This document shows positions 53,281 to 63,145 of a DNA stretch of 64,000 nucleotides, piece after piece. The stretch covers positions 496,001 through 560,000 of the forward strand of contig CATOSB010000004.1 in the NCBI GenBank assembly GCA_951812305.1, in the 5' to 3' direction. The translations under genes and the position numbers were made by a program. Position 1 is the first letter of the stretch. Every line of letters begins with the position of its first letter. The DNA comes from an uncultured Paracoccaceae bacterium. Lineage in GTDB: Bacteria; Pseudomonadota; Alphaproteobacteria; Rhodobacterales; Rhodobacteraceae. The notes beneath the pieces were generated by a model, which did not search any database, had not been told where the DNA came from, and saw only the letters and a program-made list of their open reading frames with translations.

Positions 53281-54263
53281 TTGGCGATTTCTTTAGCAGA
53301 CACCACCCTGAACCCGCCGGTATTTCTGGCGCCGATGGCAGGCATCAGCGATCTGCCATATCGGCAGCTGGTCAGTTCCTTTGGTGCCGGGCTGGTTGTC
53401 AGCGAGATGGTCGCCAGTCAGGAAATGGTGCAGGCCAAACCCGGCGTGCGGGAGCGGGCGGAACTCGGCCTCGGGTTTGCCAAAAGCGCGGTTCAGATCG
53501 CCGGTCGCGACGCGCATTGGATGGCCGAGGCCGCGCGCCATGTGGAAGCCAACGGCGCGCGGATCATCGACATCAACATGGGTTGCCCGGCAAAAAAAGT
53601 GACGGGCGGCAGTCGGGTTCCGCCCTGATGCGCGATCTGGACCACGCGCTGACGCTGATCGAGGCGGTGGTGAGCGCAGTGAAAATTCCTGTGACACTGA
53701 AGACTCGGCTTGGCTGGGACGATGATTGCCTGAACGTGGCTGAATTGGCCCGCCGCGCGGAAGATGCGGGCATCCGGATGATCACGATACACGGGCGCAC
53801 ACGGTGCCAGTTTTACAAGGGCCGTGCAGATTGGGCGGCAATCCGCGCGGTGAAAGACGCGGTCTCGATTCCGGTTATTGCGAATGGCGACATTTGCGAT
53901 GCGAAAGATGCACGCGCGGCACTGGCGGCGTCAGGCGCTGACGGCGCGATGATTGGACGCGGGACGCAGGGGCGCCCGTGGCAAATCGCGCAGGTGGCGT
54001 CTGAACTGTTCGGAACGGTGAAGCCCGAAATCCCGACCGGTGCGGCTTTTGCCGACATGGTGGCCGCGCATTACGAAGCATCGCTGTCATTTTATGGTTC
54101 CGCGCTCGGCGGTCGCGTGGTCCGCAAGCATTTGGGCTGGTATATGCAGGAGGCGGGCGTGCCCGAATCTCTGCGCCGCCCGATCCTTACAGAGAAAAAT
54201 CCAGACATAGTTTTGCGGTTGATCCGCGACGCCTTTTCCTCAAGCGCGAAGGTGGCGGCATGA
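53281..54263 (+). pseudogene. dusB: tRNA-dihydrouridine synthase DusB (NifR3) with frameshift
   Basis: First in the dusB-ntrBC-ntrYX operon. FMN-binding [24 protein letters not shown], and the catalytic-cysteine block [12 protein letters not shown] lie in one frame up to about 53608; from CAGTCGGGTTCC on, [34 protein letters not shown] and ANGDI continue in the next frame. One base is missing after GGGCGG relative to the expected [12 protein letters not shown], giving a premature stop at 53628. All other positions are well conserved, so this is a very recent mutation or a sequencing error. TTG 53281 is the likely start. The end overlaps ntrB (ATGA). Confidence 0.85.
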
Positions 54264-55333
54264 CGGCATTGACCGACATGCTTTGGACGACGCTGCCGGT
54301 GCCGGCGTTCATCTTGGATGCGTCGGACAATATTGCCGATGCGAACCCTCCGGCAGAGCAATTCCTGAACACCTCCGCCCGTTCGCTGCGCGGGCAACCC
54401 GTATTTGATCGCCTCGCCATCGATGCACCGCTGGAGGAAGCTTTTACGCGGGTGCGCAGCGATCTGTCGCCGCTGTTTGTCAACACAGTGGACGTGTCAG
54501 GCGGCAACTCTCCACCTGTAACCTGCAATATCCAGATTGCGCCGATAGGTGGGCATCCGGGGCATGTGTTGTTAATGATGGAGCCGCGCCAAATCGCTGA
54601 CCGTCTGGGGCGTGCACATTCTGTCACCAGCGCCGCGAGATCGGCCATCGGCATGGCTGAGATGCTGGTACACGAGATCAAGAACCCGCTGGCCGGGATC
54701 ACCGGCGCCGCGCAGCTTCTTTCCATGAATCTGGAACCGCATGATCAGGAATTGACCGACCTGATCGTCGAGGAAAGCCGTCGCATCGTGGCGCTTTTGG
54801 AGCAGGTGGAGCAATTTGGAAACTTGCGCCCACCCGAACGCAAGGCCGTGAATATACACGACATTCTCGACCGGGCTATGAAATCTGCATCGGTTGGGTT
54901 TGCTGCCAGTATGAACATCGTCGAGAATTTCGACCCGTCACTGCCGCCAACCTTTGTGGACGGTGATCAGTTCCTGCAGGTGGTGCAGAACCTGTTAAAA
55001 AACGCCGCAGAGGCCGCGGGGCCGGAAGGCGGGACAATTCGCATCCGCACATTTTACGACATGTCATTGCGGCTGCGTCGCAGGGATGGCACCGGCGACA
55101 GTCTGCCGCTGCAAATTGAAATTCAGGATGACGGTCCCGGCATACCGGCCGAGATTGCGGGCGAGGTTTTCGACCCATTCGTATCCGGGCGCGACAACGG
55201 CACCGGGCTAGGTCTTGCGCTGGTCAGCAAGATCATTTCCGACCACGGTGGCTGGATTTCCGTCGACAGCGCGCCGGGACAAACCCTGTTCCGCATCTCT
55301 TTACCTGTCGCCCCGAAACACGAGGAGCACTGA
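54260..55333 (+). CDS. ntrB: Nitrogen-regulation sensor kinase NtrB
   Basis: 357-residue cytosolic histidine kinase: N-terminal PAS ([20 protein letters not shown]), H-box [20 protein letters not shown] (His about 138), N-box [13 protein letters not shown], and G-boxes [10 protein letters not shown] and [13 protein letters not shown]. Under nitrogen limitation it phosphorylates NtrC, and PII stimulates its phosphatase activity. ATG overlaps the dusB stop; TGATATG links it to ntrC. Confidence 0.95.
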   Translation: MTALTDMLWTTLPVPAFILDASDNIADANPPAEQFLNTSARSLRGQPVFDRLAIDAPLEEAFTRVRSDLSPLFVNTVDVSGGNSPPVTCNIQIAPIGGHPGHVLLMMEPRQIADRLGRAHSVTSAARSAIGMAEMLVHEIKNPLAGITGAAQLLSMNLEPHDQELTDLIVEESRRIVALLEQVEQFGNLRPPERKAVNIHDILDRAMKSASVGFAASMNIVENFDPSLPPTFVDGDQFLQVVQNLLKNAAEAAGPEGGTIRIRTFYDMSLRLRRRDGTGDSLPLQIEIQDDGPGIPAEIAGEVFDPFVSGRDNGTGLGLALVSKIISDHGGWISVDSAPGQTLFRISLPVAPKHEEH

Positions 55334-55334
55334 T

Positions 55335-56696
55335 ATGGACGGCACAGTCCTAGTCGCAGATGACGATCGCACCATTCGCACGGTCTTGACACAGGCGCTG
55401 ACGCGCGCGGGCTGCAAGGTTCATGCGACCTCCTCGATGACCACGCTGATGCGCTGGGTCGAGGAGGGGAAGGGTGATCTGGTGATATCCGACGTGGTGA
55501 TGCCAGATGGGAATGGTCTGGAATCCTTGCCCAAGATACGCGAAGAACGCCCGAACCTGCCGGTAATCGTGATTTCGGCGCAGAACACGATCATGACGGC
55601 GATCGAAGCGGCAGAGAAGGACGCTTACGATTACTTGCCCAAGCCGTTTGATTTGCCGGATCTGATGAAACGCGCAAATCGTGCATTGGTTTCCAAGCCG
55701 CGGTTGGCGGCTCAGCCTGCGGACCCCGCGGATGGCGGCGACGGGCTTCCGCTGGTGGGGCGCGCACCTGCCATGCAAGCGCTTTACCAACTGGTGGCGC
55801 GGGTGGTGAACACGGACCTTTCCGTGCTGATTACGGGCGAATCGGGCACGGGAAAATCGCTGATTGCCAAGACCATTCACGACCTGTCAGACCGGCGCAC
55901 ATTGCCGTTCGTCACGGCGACGGCAAGTGACCTTGCAAAGATGGAGGGGCCTGCCTCCCTGTTGTCTCGTGCCAGGAACGGGACGCTCCTGTTTGATGAA
56001 GTGGGCGACCTGTCCGACGAAGCGCAGGCGCGCGTGGTGCGGATGCTTGATGCCCAGACTGATGGCGGGCCGCGCATCATGGCAACTTCGCAGGCCGATC
56101 TTGCCGCAAGCATGGAACAAGGGGCATTCCGGCAGGATCTTTATTATCGACTGAGCGGTGTCAGCCTGAATGTGCCGTCATTGCGTGAGCGGGTCGATGA
56201 CATTCCGCTTTTGGCGGAACACTTCCTGCAAAAGGCCGAACGAGAAGGCCTTCCCGCCCGTCGCTTTGCTGCGGAAGCCGAGAATTTGATTCGCACGTAT
56301 TCCTGGCCCGGGAATGTCAGGCAGTTAGAAAACACTGCGCGTCGGCTTGCTGTGACCGCGACAGAAGCCGAAATCACGCGCGCGGACGCGGAAATTGTAC
56401 TGAACAATCAGCCACAGATGGAACCTTTGGCGGGCGGCAATTCCGACAAGCTGGGCGCTACGGTTGCGAAGCATCTTCGTCGGTATTTCGATTTGCACGG
56501 AGGTGTTCTTCCGCCACCGGGGCTTTATGGGAGAATATTGCGTGAAATCGAATTTCCTTTGATAGAGATCGCGCTGGATGCAACGGGTGGCAATCAAGCA
56601 AAATGCGCCGATCTGTTGGGCATCAACAGAAATACGCTGCGCAAGAAAATCACCGATCTCGATATTAGCGTGACACGCCGACGCAAATTGATGTAA
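55335..56696 (+). CDS. ntrC: Nitrogen regulator NtrC (lacks GAFTGA)
   Basis: 453 residues. Receiver domain with phospho-acceptor Asp in [16 protein letters not shown]+ domain with Walker [14 protein letters not shown] and Walker B LLFDEVGD, and a Fis-type C-terminal helix-turn-helix ([20 protein letters not shown]). Between the Walkers, where sigma-54 activators have GAFTGA, the protein reads [20 protein letters not shown], so the sigma-54-contact loop is absent. The same is known for Rhodobacter capsulatus NtrC, which works with sigma-70 RNA polymerase. Confidence 0.95.
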   Translation: MDGTVLVADDDRTIRTVLTQALTRAGCKVHATSSMTTLMRWVEEGKGDLVISDVVMPDGNGLESLPKIREERPNLPVIVISAQNTIMTAIEAAEKDAYDYLPKPFDLPDLMKRANRALVSKPRLAAQPADPADGGDGLPLVGRAPAMQALYQLVARVVNTDLSVLITGESGTGKSLIAKTIHDLSDRRTLPFVTATASDLAKMEGPASLLSRARNGTLLFDEVGDLSDEAQARVVRMLDAQTDGGPRIMATSQADLAASMEQGAFRQDLYYRLSGVSLNVPSLRERVDDIPLLAEHFLQKAEREGLPARRFAAEAENLIRTYSWPGNVRQLENTARRLAVTATEAEITRADAEIVLNNQPQMEPLAGGNSDKLGATVAKHLRRYFDLHGGVLPPPGLYGRILREIEFPLIEIALDATGGNQAKCADLLGINRNTLRKKITDLDISVTRRRKLM

Positions 56697-56796
56697 AACC
56701 GCAACAGAAGAGTGGCCAGAGTGCAGCAGCACGGAAATGGCCACCACATGTGGCGGTAATGACGCGCGTTGCGTCCAGATCAGGTGAGGTTTCCGA

Positions 56797-59058
56797 ATGC
56801 GGACCGGTGTTCGCAATTCAGTTTGGGAGCGTTTAAGCCGATTGCGGCGACAACGGCGCGTCCAGAATGCAACAACTCTTGGGTTGGTGACGTTAGGGCC
56901 GATACTGGCCGTGGCGACGTTTCTGGTGCTTGGGCCGCTGGACCGTGGAGCCACTGCGCCAGCACTGCGGCTGATCCTACTGGCCGACTTTGTCTATATC
57001 CTATTGCTTGCGGCATTGGTGCTGCACCGTGTCGCCGCTATGGTTTCGGCGCGCCGTGCGCAGTCCGCCGGATCGCGCCTGCACCTGCGCCTGACCGGCG
57101 TTTTCGCACTGATGGCGCTGCTGCCTGCAATCCTGATCGCGATCTTCGCGGTTTTAACCCTGAATATCGGACTGGAAACATGGTTTTCGGATCGCGTCCG
57201 CTCGGTCATCGGGGCGTCGCTCGATGCCGCCGAAGCCTATGAAGAAAATGAGCGTGCAGGGTTGGAAGAAGACATCCTCGCCCTGTCCCGGTTTTTGACA
57301 AACTCCCGACGGCAGGCTGGCTTCATCTCAGACGGGCAGATGCGCCAGCTTTTGTCGCAAGCGCAGGGGCAGGTGCAGCGCGGACTTTCAGAAGCATTCG
57401 TGATCGATGGCACCGGTGCGATTCGAAGTCGGGGCGAAGGATCGTATCTGTTTGATTACGAACAACCTTCCGGCGATGCGTTGACGCTCGCGCGGGACGG
57501 CGAGATCGTGATTTTTCAGGATTGGGGTGAAAACGAGTTTCGCGCGCTGATCGCGTTGGAGGATTTTCTTGACCGATACCTGTACGTTACACGCGACGTC
57601 GACGGCGACATTCTCGGATTGCTGGATGACACACAGGAAACCGCACAGCTTTACCAGCAACAGGAACAGGAACGCGGGAGGCGGCTGTTTGACTTCGCGC
57701 TTCTCTATCTGGGATTTGCAGCGCTTTTGATTCTGGCGGCCACGTGGCTGGGTCTGTGGTTTGCAGAGCGCCTGTCCGGGCCAGTCGGACGGCTGGCGGG
57801 GGCGGCGCAACGCGTTGGTTCGGGTGATCTGGAGGTGCAACTGCGCGAGGAGGGTGGCGATGATGACATCGCCATGCTGGGACGTGTGTTCAACCAGATG
57901 ACACGGCAGTTAAAGCGTCAGCGCGAGACGCTTTTGGAAAATAACGCCCAGATTGAACGGCGCAGACGGCTGTTCGATTCCGTTCTTGGTTCGGTCACCG
58001 CCGGCGTCGTTGGCGTGGATGCGGATGGCGCAATTACCTTTATCAACCGTTCCGCGCAGCGGCTTTTGCGGCTGCCGGAAGGTACGCAAGAGGGCCAGAT
58101 TGGGAAGGTTATCCCGGAATTCTCCCGTCTTTTCAATCGTTTGAAAGCAGGAATCGGGGAAGTCGCGCAGGAAGAAATCAAGATGACGCGGGGCGGAAAA
58201 CTTGAAAACCTGCTTGTGCGTATGGCCACGCGTCGCTCTGAAGAAGGTGATCCCGAAGGTTACGTGATCGCCTTTGACGATGTGACCGATCTGGTCAGCG
58301 CACAGAAAATGGCCGCCTGGGGCGATGTTGCCCGCCGCATTGCACATGAGATCAAGAATCCGCTGACCCCAATCCAACTGTCCGCCGAACGGTTGAAACG
58401 CAAATACGCGCCGCTTTTGAACGATGAAGAGGCAGAAACACTTTCGCAAATGACTGGCGTCATCGTGCGTCAAACTAACGACCTGCGCCGGATCGTGGAT
58501 GAGTTTTCGAAATTTGCCCGGATGCCGGAGCCGGAAACGCGCCGGCAAGACATCGTACAGCTGGTGCGGGATGCGGTGCTTTTGCAGGAAGATGCTCAGC
58601 AGGAAAACGTGACAGTAACAGCTGATCTGCCAAAGGATGCGATCATGGCAGAACTTGACCAAACGATGATCAATCAGGCATTGACAAACCTTGTGAAGAA
58701 CGCGGGGGAAGCCGTTGAAAGTTATCGTGAAAAACACGATGCGACGGACTATCCCGGTGCTGTGCGCGTGGCGATGAAAAAAGGCGCGCGCGACGTGTTG
58801 ATCACGATTGAGGATAACGGCATCGGCTTGCCTGTGGATCGCGCACGGCTGTTTGAACCGTATGTCACAACGCGCGAGAAAGGCACCGGTCTTGGCCTGC
58901 CAATCGTGAAAAAGATCATCGAAGAACATGGTGGCACACTGGTTCTGACAGATGCCGAGCCATTTGAAGACGGCGCGCGCTTTGGCGCGCGCGCCGAAGT
59001 AAGGCTGCCGCTGGCCAGGCGTGAAGCCGAGCCGGCCAAAGAAGAAATGACGATTTAA
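56797..59058 (+). CDS. ntrY: Membrane sensor kinase NtrY
   Basis: 753 residues. Two to three N-terminal membrane segments (GPILAVATFLVLGPL; FVYILLLAALVLHRV; FALMALLPAILIAIFAVLTL), a periplasmic loop to about 285, another membrane segment (LLYLGFAALLILAATWLGLWF), HAMP (RLAGAAQRVGSGDLEVQLRE), PAS (FDSVLGSVTAGVVGVDADGA), H-box RRIAHEIKNPLTPIQLSAERL and ATPase boxes NLVKNAGEAV and EKGTGLGLPIVKKI. Senses a nitrogen or redox cue and pairs with NtrX. 100 bp after ntrC; ATG 56797. Confidence 0.94.
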   Translation: MRTGVRNSVWERLSRLRRQRRVQNATTLGLVTLGPILAVATFLVLGPLDRGATAPALRLILLADFVYILLLAALVLHRVAAMVSARRAQSAGSRLHLRLTGVFALMALLPAILIAIFAVLTLNIGLETWFSDRVRSVIGASLDAAEAYEENERAGLEEDILALSRFLTNSRRQAGFISDGQMRQLLSQAQGQVQRGLSEAFVIDGTGAIRSRGEGSYLFDYEQPSGDALTLARDGEIVIFQDWGENEFRALIALEDFLDRYLYVTRDVDGDILGLLDDTQETAQLYQQQEQERGRRLFDFALLYLGFAALLILAATWLGLWFAERLSGPVGRLAGAAQRVGSGDLEVQLREEGGDDDIAMLGRVFNQMTRQLKRQRETLLENNAQIERRRRLFDSVLGSVTAGVVGVDADGAITFINRSAQRLLRLPEGTQEGQIGKVIPEFSRLFNRLKAGIGEVAQEEIKMTRGGKLENLLVRMATRRSEEGDPEGYVIAFDDVTDLVSAQKMAAWGDVARRIAHEIKNPLTPIQLSAERLKRKYAPLLNDEEAETLSQMTGVIVRQTNDLRRIVDEFSKFARMPEPETRRQDIVQLVRDAVLLQEDAQQENVTVTADLPKDAIMAELDQTMINQALTNLVKNAGEAVESYREKHDATDYPGAVRVAMKKGARDVLITIEDNGIGLPVDRARLFEPYVTTREKGTGLGLPIVKKIIEEHGGTLVLTDAEPFEDGARFGARAEVRLPLARREAEPAKEEMTI

Positions 59059-59069
59059 CGGAGGTGACT

Positions 59070-60482
59070 ATGGGCGACATTCTGATCGTAGATGATGAAC
59101 GCGATATCCGCGAACTGATCTCGGACATTCTGAAGGATGAGGGGTATTCTACCCGTCTGGCAGCGAATTCAGACGACTGTATGCGCGAAGTTGAGGCAGA
59201 GACGCCCGACCTGATGATCCTGGATATCTGGCTGAAAGACAGCGATATGGATGGGATCGACATTCTGAAAGCCACCAAACGCGATCATCCCGGCGTACCG
59301 ATTGTCATAATTTCCGGTCACGGCAACATAGAAATCGCCGTTGCCGCAATCAAACAGGGTGCGTATGATTTTATCGAAAAGCCCTTTAACATTGACCAGT
59401 TAATGGTGGTCATCAGCCGCGCGATGGAAACATCGCGCCTGCGCCGCGAAAACGTAGAACTGAAGCGCAAGGAAGATGCGCCCGCGGAAATGATCGGGGC
59501 CAGTTCTTCGTTTAAGACGCTGAAATCCAATCTCGACAAGGTCACAAAATCCAATGGGCGGGTGATGCTGACCGGCCCGGCGGGGTCAGGCAAGGAAATC
59601 GCCGCACGCTATATTCACGCAAACTCCAACCGGGTGGATGCGCCGTTTGTTACCGTAAATTGCGCCTCAATCGAACCGGACCGGATGGAAGAGGTTCTGT
59701 TCGGCAAAGAGGGTCAGGACCGTGGCGTTGAACCCGGGATGCTTGAGCAGGCCAATGGTGGAGTCGTTTATTTTGACGAAGTCGCCGACATGCCTGTCGG
59801 TACACAGTCGAAGATATTGCGTGTTCTGGTCGAACAAGCCTTCATGCGAGTTGGTGGAAGCGAGAAGGTTCGCGTAGATGTGCGCGTAGTGTCCAGTACA
59901 AACAAAGACTTGCAAAGCGAAATTGATGCGGGTCGGTTCCGCGAAGAGCTGTATCACCGCCTGAACGTGGTACCGATATCCGTGCCTTCGCTGGAGGAGC
60001 GGCGTGAAGACATCCCGAAACTCGCGGAATATTTCATAAAGCAACTCAACAACAGCCAGGGCTTGCCGCAAAGGCCCCTGTCAGAGGAAGCTGTTGCACT
60101 GTTGCAGACATCCGCTTGGCCGGGAAACGTGCGCCAATTGAAGAATGTGATCGAGCGGGTGCTGATTCTGGGTGACGGCACGGGTCCAATTTCAACGTCC
60201 GAGCTTCCGCAAACTGAAGCGAGCCCGCAGGAGAAAGATCGCGTGGTTCTGTCGGGCAGCCTTGCGACTCTGCCGCTGCGGGAAGCACGGGAATTGTTTG
60301 AGCGTGAATACCTGCTGACCCAGATCAATCGCTTTGGAGGCAATATCAGCCGCACGGCCAGCTTCGTGGGCATGGAACGTTCTGCACTGCACAGGAAATT
60401 AAAATCTTTGGGTGTGGTCACATCGAACAAATCCGGAACGCGGGTTGCCCATGTCGAAGAGGAGGGCGTCGGTGCAGACTGA
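59070..60482 (+). CDS. ntrX: Response regulator NtrX
   Basis: 470 residues. Receiver domain (VDDERDIRELIS; Asp in LMILDIWLKDSDMDG), AAA+ domain with LTGPAGSGKEIAARYIH and VVYFDEVADMP, and a C-terminal Fis helix-turn-helix (NISRTASFVGMERSALHRKL). GAFTGA is not visible (LFGKEGQDRGVEPGMLEQA at that place), as known for other NtrX proteins. GGAGG is 5 nt before ATG 59070; an in-frame GTG at 59064 overlaps the RBS and is rejected. Confidence 0.94.
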   Translation: MGDILIVDDERDIRELISDILKDEGYSTRLAANSDDCMREVEAETPDLMILDIWLKDSDMDGIDILKATKRDHPGVPIVIISGHGNIEIAVAAIKQGAYDFIEKPFNIDQLMVVISRAMETSRLRRENVELKRKEDAPAEMIGASSSFKTLKSNLDKVTKSNGRVMLTGPAGSGKEIAARYIHANSNRVDAPFVTVNCASIEPDRMEEVLFGKEGQDRGVEPGMLEQANGGVVYFDEVADMPVGTQSKILRVLVEQAFMRVGGSEKVRVDVRVVSSTNKDLQSEIDAGRFREELYHRLNVVPISVPSLEERREDIPKLAEYFIKQLNNSQGLPQRPLSEEAVALLQTSAWPGNVRQLKNVIERVLILGDGTGPISTSELPQTEASPQEKDRVVLSGSLATLPLREARELFEREYLLTQINRFGGNISRTASFVGMERSALHRKLKSLGVVTSNKSGTRVAHVEEEGVGAD

Positions 60483-60512
60483 ACCGAAGGGGTTCCACCC
60501 TGGCAGATCGAT

Positions 60513-60913
60513 TTGAAATCCGTTGCGGCATTTTGTACTGACGCCGCGGGCCTGCAATATGCGCTTTTTGGTGCGTCGGGCCTTGCCGCACTTGACCCCG
60601 ATCGCGGATTCGACATTCGCATATTCGGCACCGACGATTTGCAAATACCGGACCACTTTCGAGGATTGGGCATCGGTTACCAGCAATTGACCGCAGGATC
60701 TGCCGTCACTCGTTTAACCAAAGACGGGCCGTCATTCTTACCGGAAACCGCCTATTTGCGGCTTTTGTTGCCGGAAATTCTGGCCGATCAATATGACAGG
60801 ATACTTTATCTCGACATCGATTTGACGGTGTTACACGGCGACATTGACCGGTTGATTGGCGCAGACATGCTAAACAAACCGATCGCGGCGGTGCGCGACT
60901 ACAATCAATGGGA
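60513..60913 (+). pseudogene. GT8 glycosyltransferase, N-terminal part, cut by IS66 copy 3
   Basis: Starts at a TTG (KSVAAFCTDAAGLQYALFGA) 30 nt after ntrX. The family-8 features LPETAYLRLLLPEIL and the DXD sugar-nucleotide site ILYLDIDLTVL are present; it continues to AVRDYNQW where the IS is inserted. The C-terminal part is at 62515-63060; removal of IS and one CAATGGGA joins NQW-DALKRP in frame. Confidence 0.85.
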
Positions 60914-62514
60914 GTAACTCCCAAGCACCCCCCACGTTTGAGTGTTATTGTCAGTTTTATGGTGAGTCGAATTTGCCATTTTGCGCGTGTTTTTTTTCTT
61001 TCTTGTCTGAATTCTGTGGCGCCGGGTTGATTTCTCTGAATCAGTGGTGGGATGGATCAGGTTGCCGCCCTTGAACAACTTCTCGCCACGGCTCTGCGTC
61101 GGATCGCTGAGCTTGAAGCTGCGTTGGCGAGCATGGCGGAAGAGATCACGGACCTGCGCCGACAGTTGGCCAAGAACAGCAGCAATAGCAGCAAGCCCCC
61201 TTCAAGTGATGGCCTGAAGAAGCCAGCCCCGCGCAGCCTGCGTGGCAAATCCGGAAAGAAAAGTGGCGGCCAAGTTGGCCACCGGGGCGACACCCTGCGC
61301 CAGACGTCAACACCCGACTTTGTCGAACGGCATGAGGCGACGCATTGCAGCGCCTGTCAGAGCGCCCTGACGGCGGAGATGGTGAAAGGGATCGAGAAGC
61401 GTCAGGTGTTCGACTTGCCTGCGCCACGCCTGGAGGTCACCGAGCATCAGGCGGCGGTTTATTGTTGCGACCATTGTCGAGCCACGACGACGGCTGGCTT
61501 TCCCGATGGCGTGGCCGCGCATGTGCAATATGGCACGCGCATGCGGGCAGTGGCGGTCTATTGCAATGTTCAGCAGCTGATACCCGAGGATCGGGTCTGC
61601 CAGCTTATGCGCGACCTGTTTGGGGCCACCAGCTTGTGCGCGGCCAGCGTGACCAACTGGACGCGCGGCGCGGCAAATAAGATGGGTGTCGTGGTTGAAC
61701 ACATTCTCGCCCGGCTTGCCGAAGGCGGCGTTCGGCATCTGGACGAGACCGGACTTCGTGTTGCCGGCAAGCTGCACTGGCTGCACACGATCTGCGATAC
61801 CGCCTTCACCCATTACCGCATCAGCGCCAAACGCGGTGCTGTTCCAACCTTCCTGACCGGCGGGACGATCATTCATGATCACTGGAAACCCTACTACGCC
61901 CATATGAGCGGAGTGGACGCCCACGCCCTCTGCGGGGCGCATCACTTGCGCGAACTCAAGGCCATCGAAGAGATCGAAAAAGAGCCTTGGGCGACGGAGA
62001 TGAGCGCAGTGCTTCATAGCGCCAATCAGCTCAGATGCGCGGCTCAGGATCAAGGCGAGACCGAACTCCCGGAACTGGTTCGCCAGGGTATAGTCACCAG
62101 ATACATGGCGATCCTCGCCAAGGGGCTCGCCTTCCACGAACGCCGGCCCCCGCTGGCCAAAAGCCCCGGCACCCGCGGCCGAAAAGCCAGGCGGCCAGGC
62201 CACAACCTGCTCCTCCGCCTGCGTGACTACCGCGATGACGTTTTGCGATTCATCGCCGACTTCGCGGTCCCATTCACAAACAATCAGGCCGAACAGGACC
62301 TGCGCATGATGAAGCTGCGCATGAAAATCTCGGGCACCTTCCGCACCCTCGAGGGCGCGCGGGTCTTCGCCGACATCAGGTCCGTCATCTCGACGGCCAG
62401 AAAACACCGGTTCAACATCCTGGAAATCCTGACCCTGTCACCACCTCAGATCATCGCACGGCTCTGACGGAACAAAACCCCGCAACCCTATCGGACAGGG
62501 TGCTTGGGAGTTAC
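60914..62514 (+). mobile_element. IS66-family element copy 3, 1601 bp
   Basis: Ends GTAACTCCCAAGCACCC in inverted orientation, flanked by a perfect 8-bp duplication CAATGGGA (60906-60913 and 62515-62522). In the bases I compared it differs from copy 2 at 62145 (G for A), changing Gln to Arg in the transposase. Confidence 0.96.
61052..62467 (+). CDS. IS66-family transposase (copy 3)
   Basis: 471 residues, intact, same domain order as the other two copies, with one substitution (FHERRPPL). The near-identity shows transposition on a very recent time scale. Confidence 0.95.
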   Translation: MDQVAALEQLLATALRRIAELEAALASMAEEITDLRRQLAKNSSNSSKPPSSDGLKKPAPRSLRGKSGKKSGGQVGHRGDTLRQTSTPDFVERHEATHCSACQSALTAEMVKGIEKRQVFDLPAPRLEVTEHQAAVYCCDHCRATTTAGFPDGVAAHVQYGTRMRAVAVYCNVQQLIPEDRVCQLMRDLFGATSLCAASVTNWTRGAANKMGVVVEHILARLAEGGVRHLDETGLRVAGKLHWLHTICDTAFTHYRISAKRGAVPTFLTGGTIIHDHWKPYYAHMSGVDAHALCGAHHLRELKAIEEIEKEPWATEMSAVLHSANQLRCAAQDQGETELPELVRQGIVTRYMAILAKGLAFHERRPPLAKSPGTRGRKARRPGHNLLLRLRDYRDDVLRFIADFAVPFTNNQAEQDLRMMKLRMKISGTFRTLEGARVFADIRSVISTARKHRFNILEILTLSPPQIIARL

Positions 62515-63060
62515 CAATGGGATGCACTTAAGCGACCGGTGTTCGAATTCGACGGACATTCCGCAGCCGGATCGGCCTACTTCAACTCCGGCGTGATGCT
62601 GATTGATGTTGAGGCATGGCAAGCTTTTGAGGTTGTGCGAAAAATCGGGGAAGTGGCCGAAAAGAATCCGCCGCGATTCACCGGAGATCAGGGCCTTTTG
62701 AACCTTGTTCTGCGCGACAATTGGGCGGAGATGCACCCGACATGGAATTGGCACCACACGCGCAACAGACATGCACTTTTTTCGCTCATGCGCCCGCAGA
62801 TCATACATTTTGCCGGATTTGAGAAACCCTGGGACGTGGATGGGCAGGCCCTGGTGCATGAACCGCAGTTGGTCGCCGGCTATCGGCAATTCATGGCGCT
62901 GAATTTTCCCCAAATGCCGCGCACAACGGGAAGCATTGGCGAAAAAGACCGACGATTGCGTCAGGTTTTCAAAGAACTTGGCAAGACTGGGACGCAGATC
63001 TGGGCCTATCGGAAACTATTGTCGCGCTTTGGCGATCGCTATCAGTTTCTGGGTGACTGA
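62515..63060 (+). pseudogene. GT8 glycosyltransferase, C-terminal part
   Basis: Continues the gene interrupted by IS66 copy 3: WDALKRPVFEFDGHSAAGSA, the GT8 motif YFNSGVMLIDVEAW, GDQGLLNLVLRDNW and IIHFAGFEKPW, then a normal stop. The intact enzyme would be about 313 residues, a retaining family 8 transferase of LPS or capsule type. Without its N-terminal DXD domain the fragment cannot be active. Confidence 0.85.
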
Positions 63061-63145
63061 AAGGAACCGAAAGACGCTCCATTGACCCCTGCGCGCGGTT
63101 CTGCCATCCCTAGTCAACTGAACCGGGGTCCGCACGGATACTTAC

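Noticed and set aside
53590..53615. Programmed frameshift in dusB at the A7 run
   Set aside because: The residues VTGG after the A7 are still in the original frame, so the shift lies further on, and dusB is not known to use recoding.
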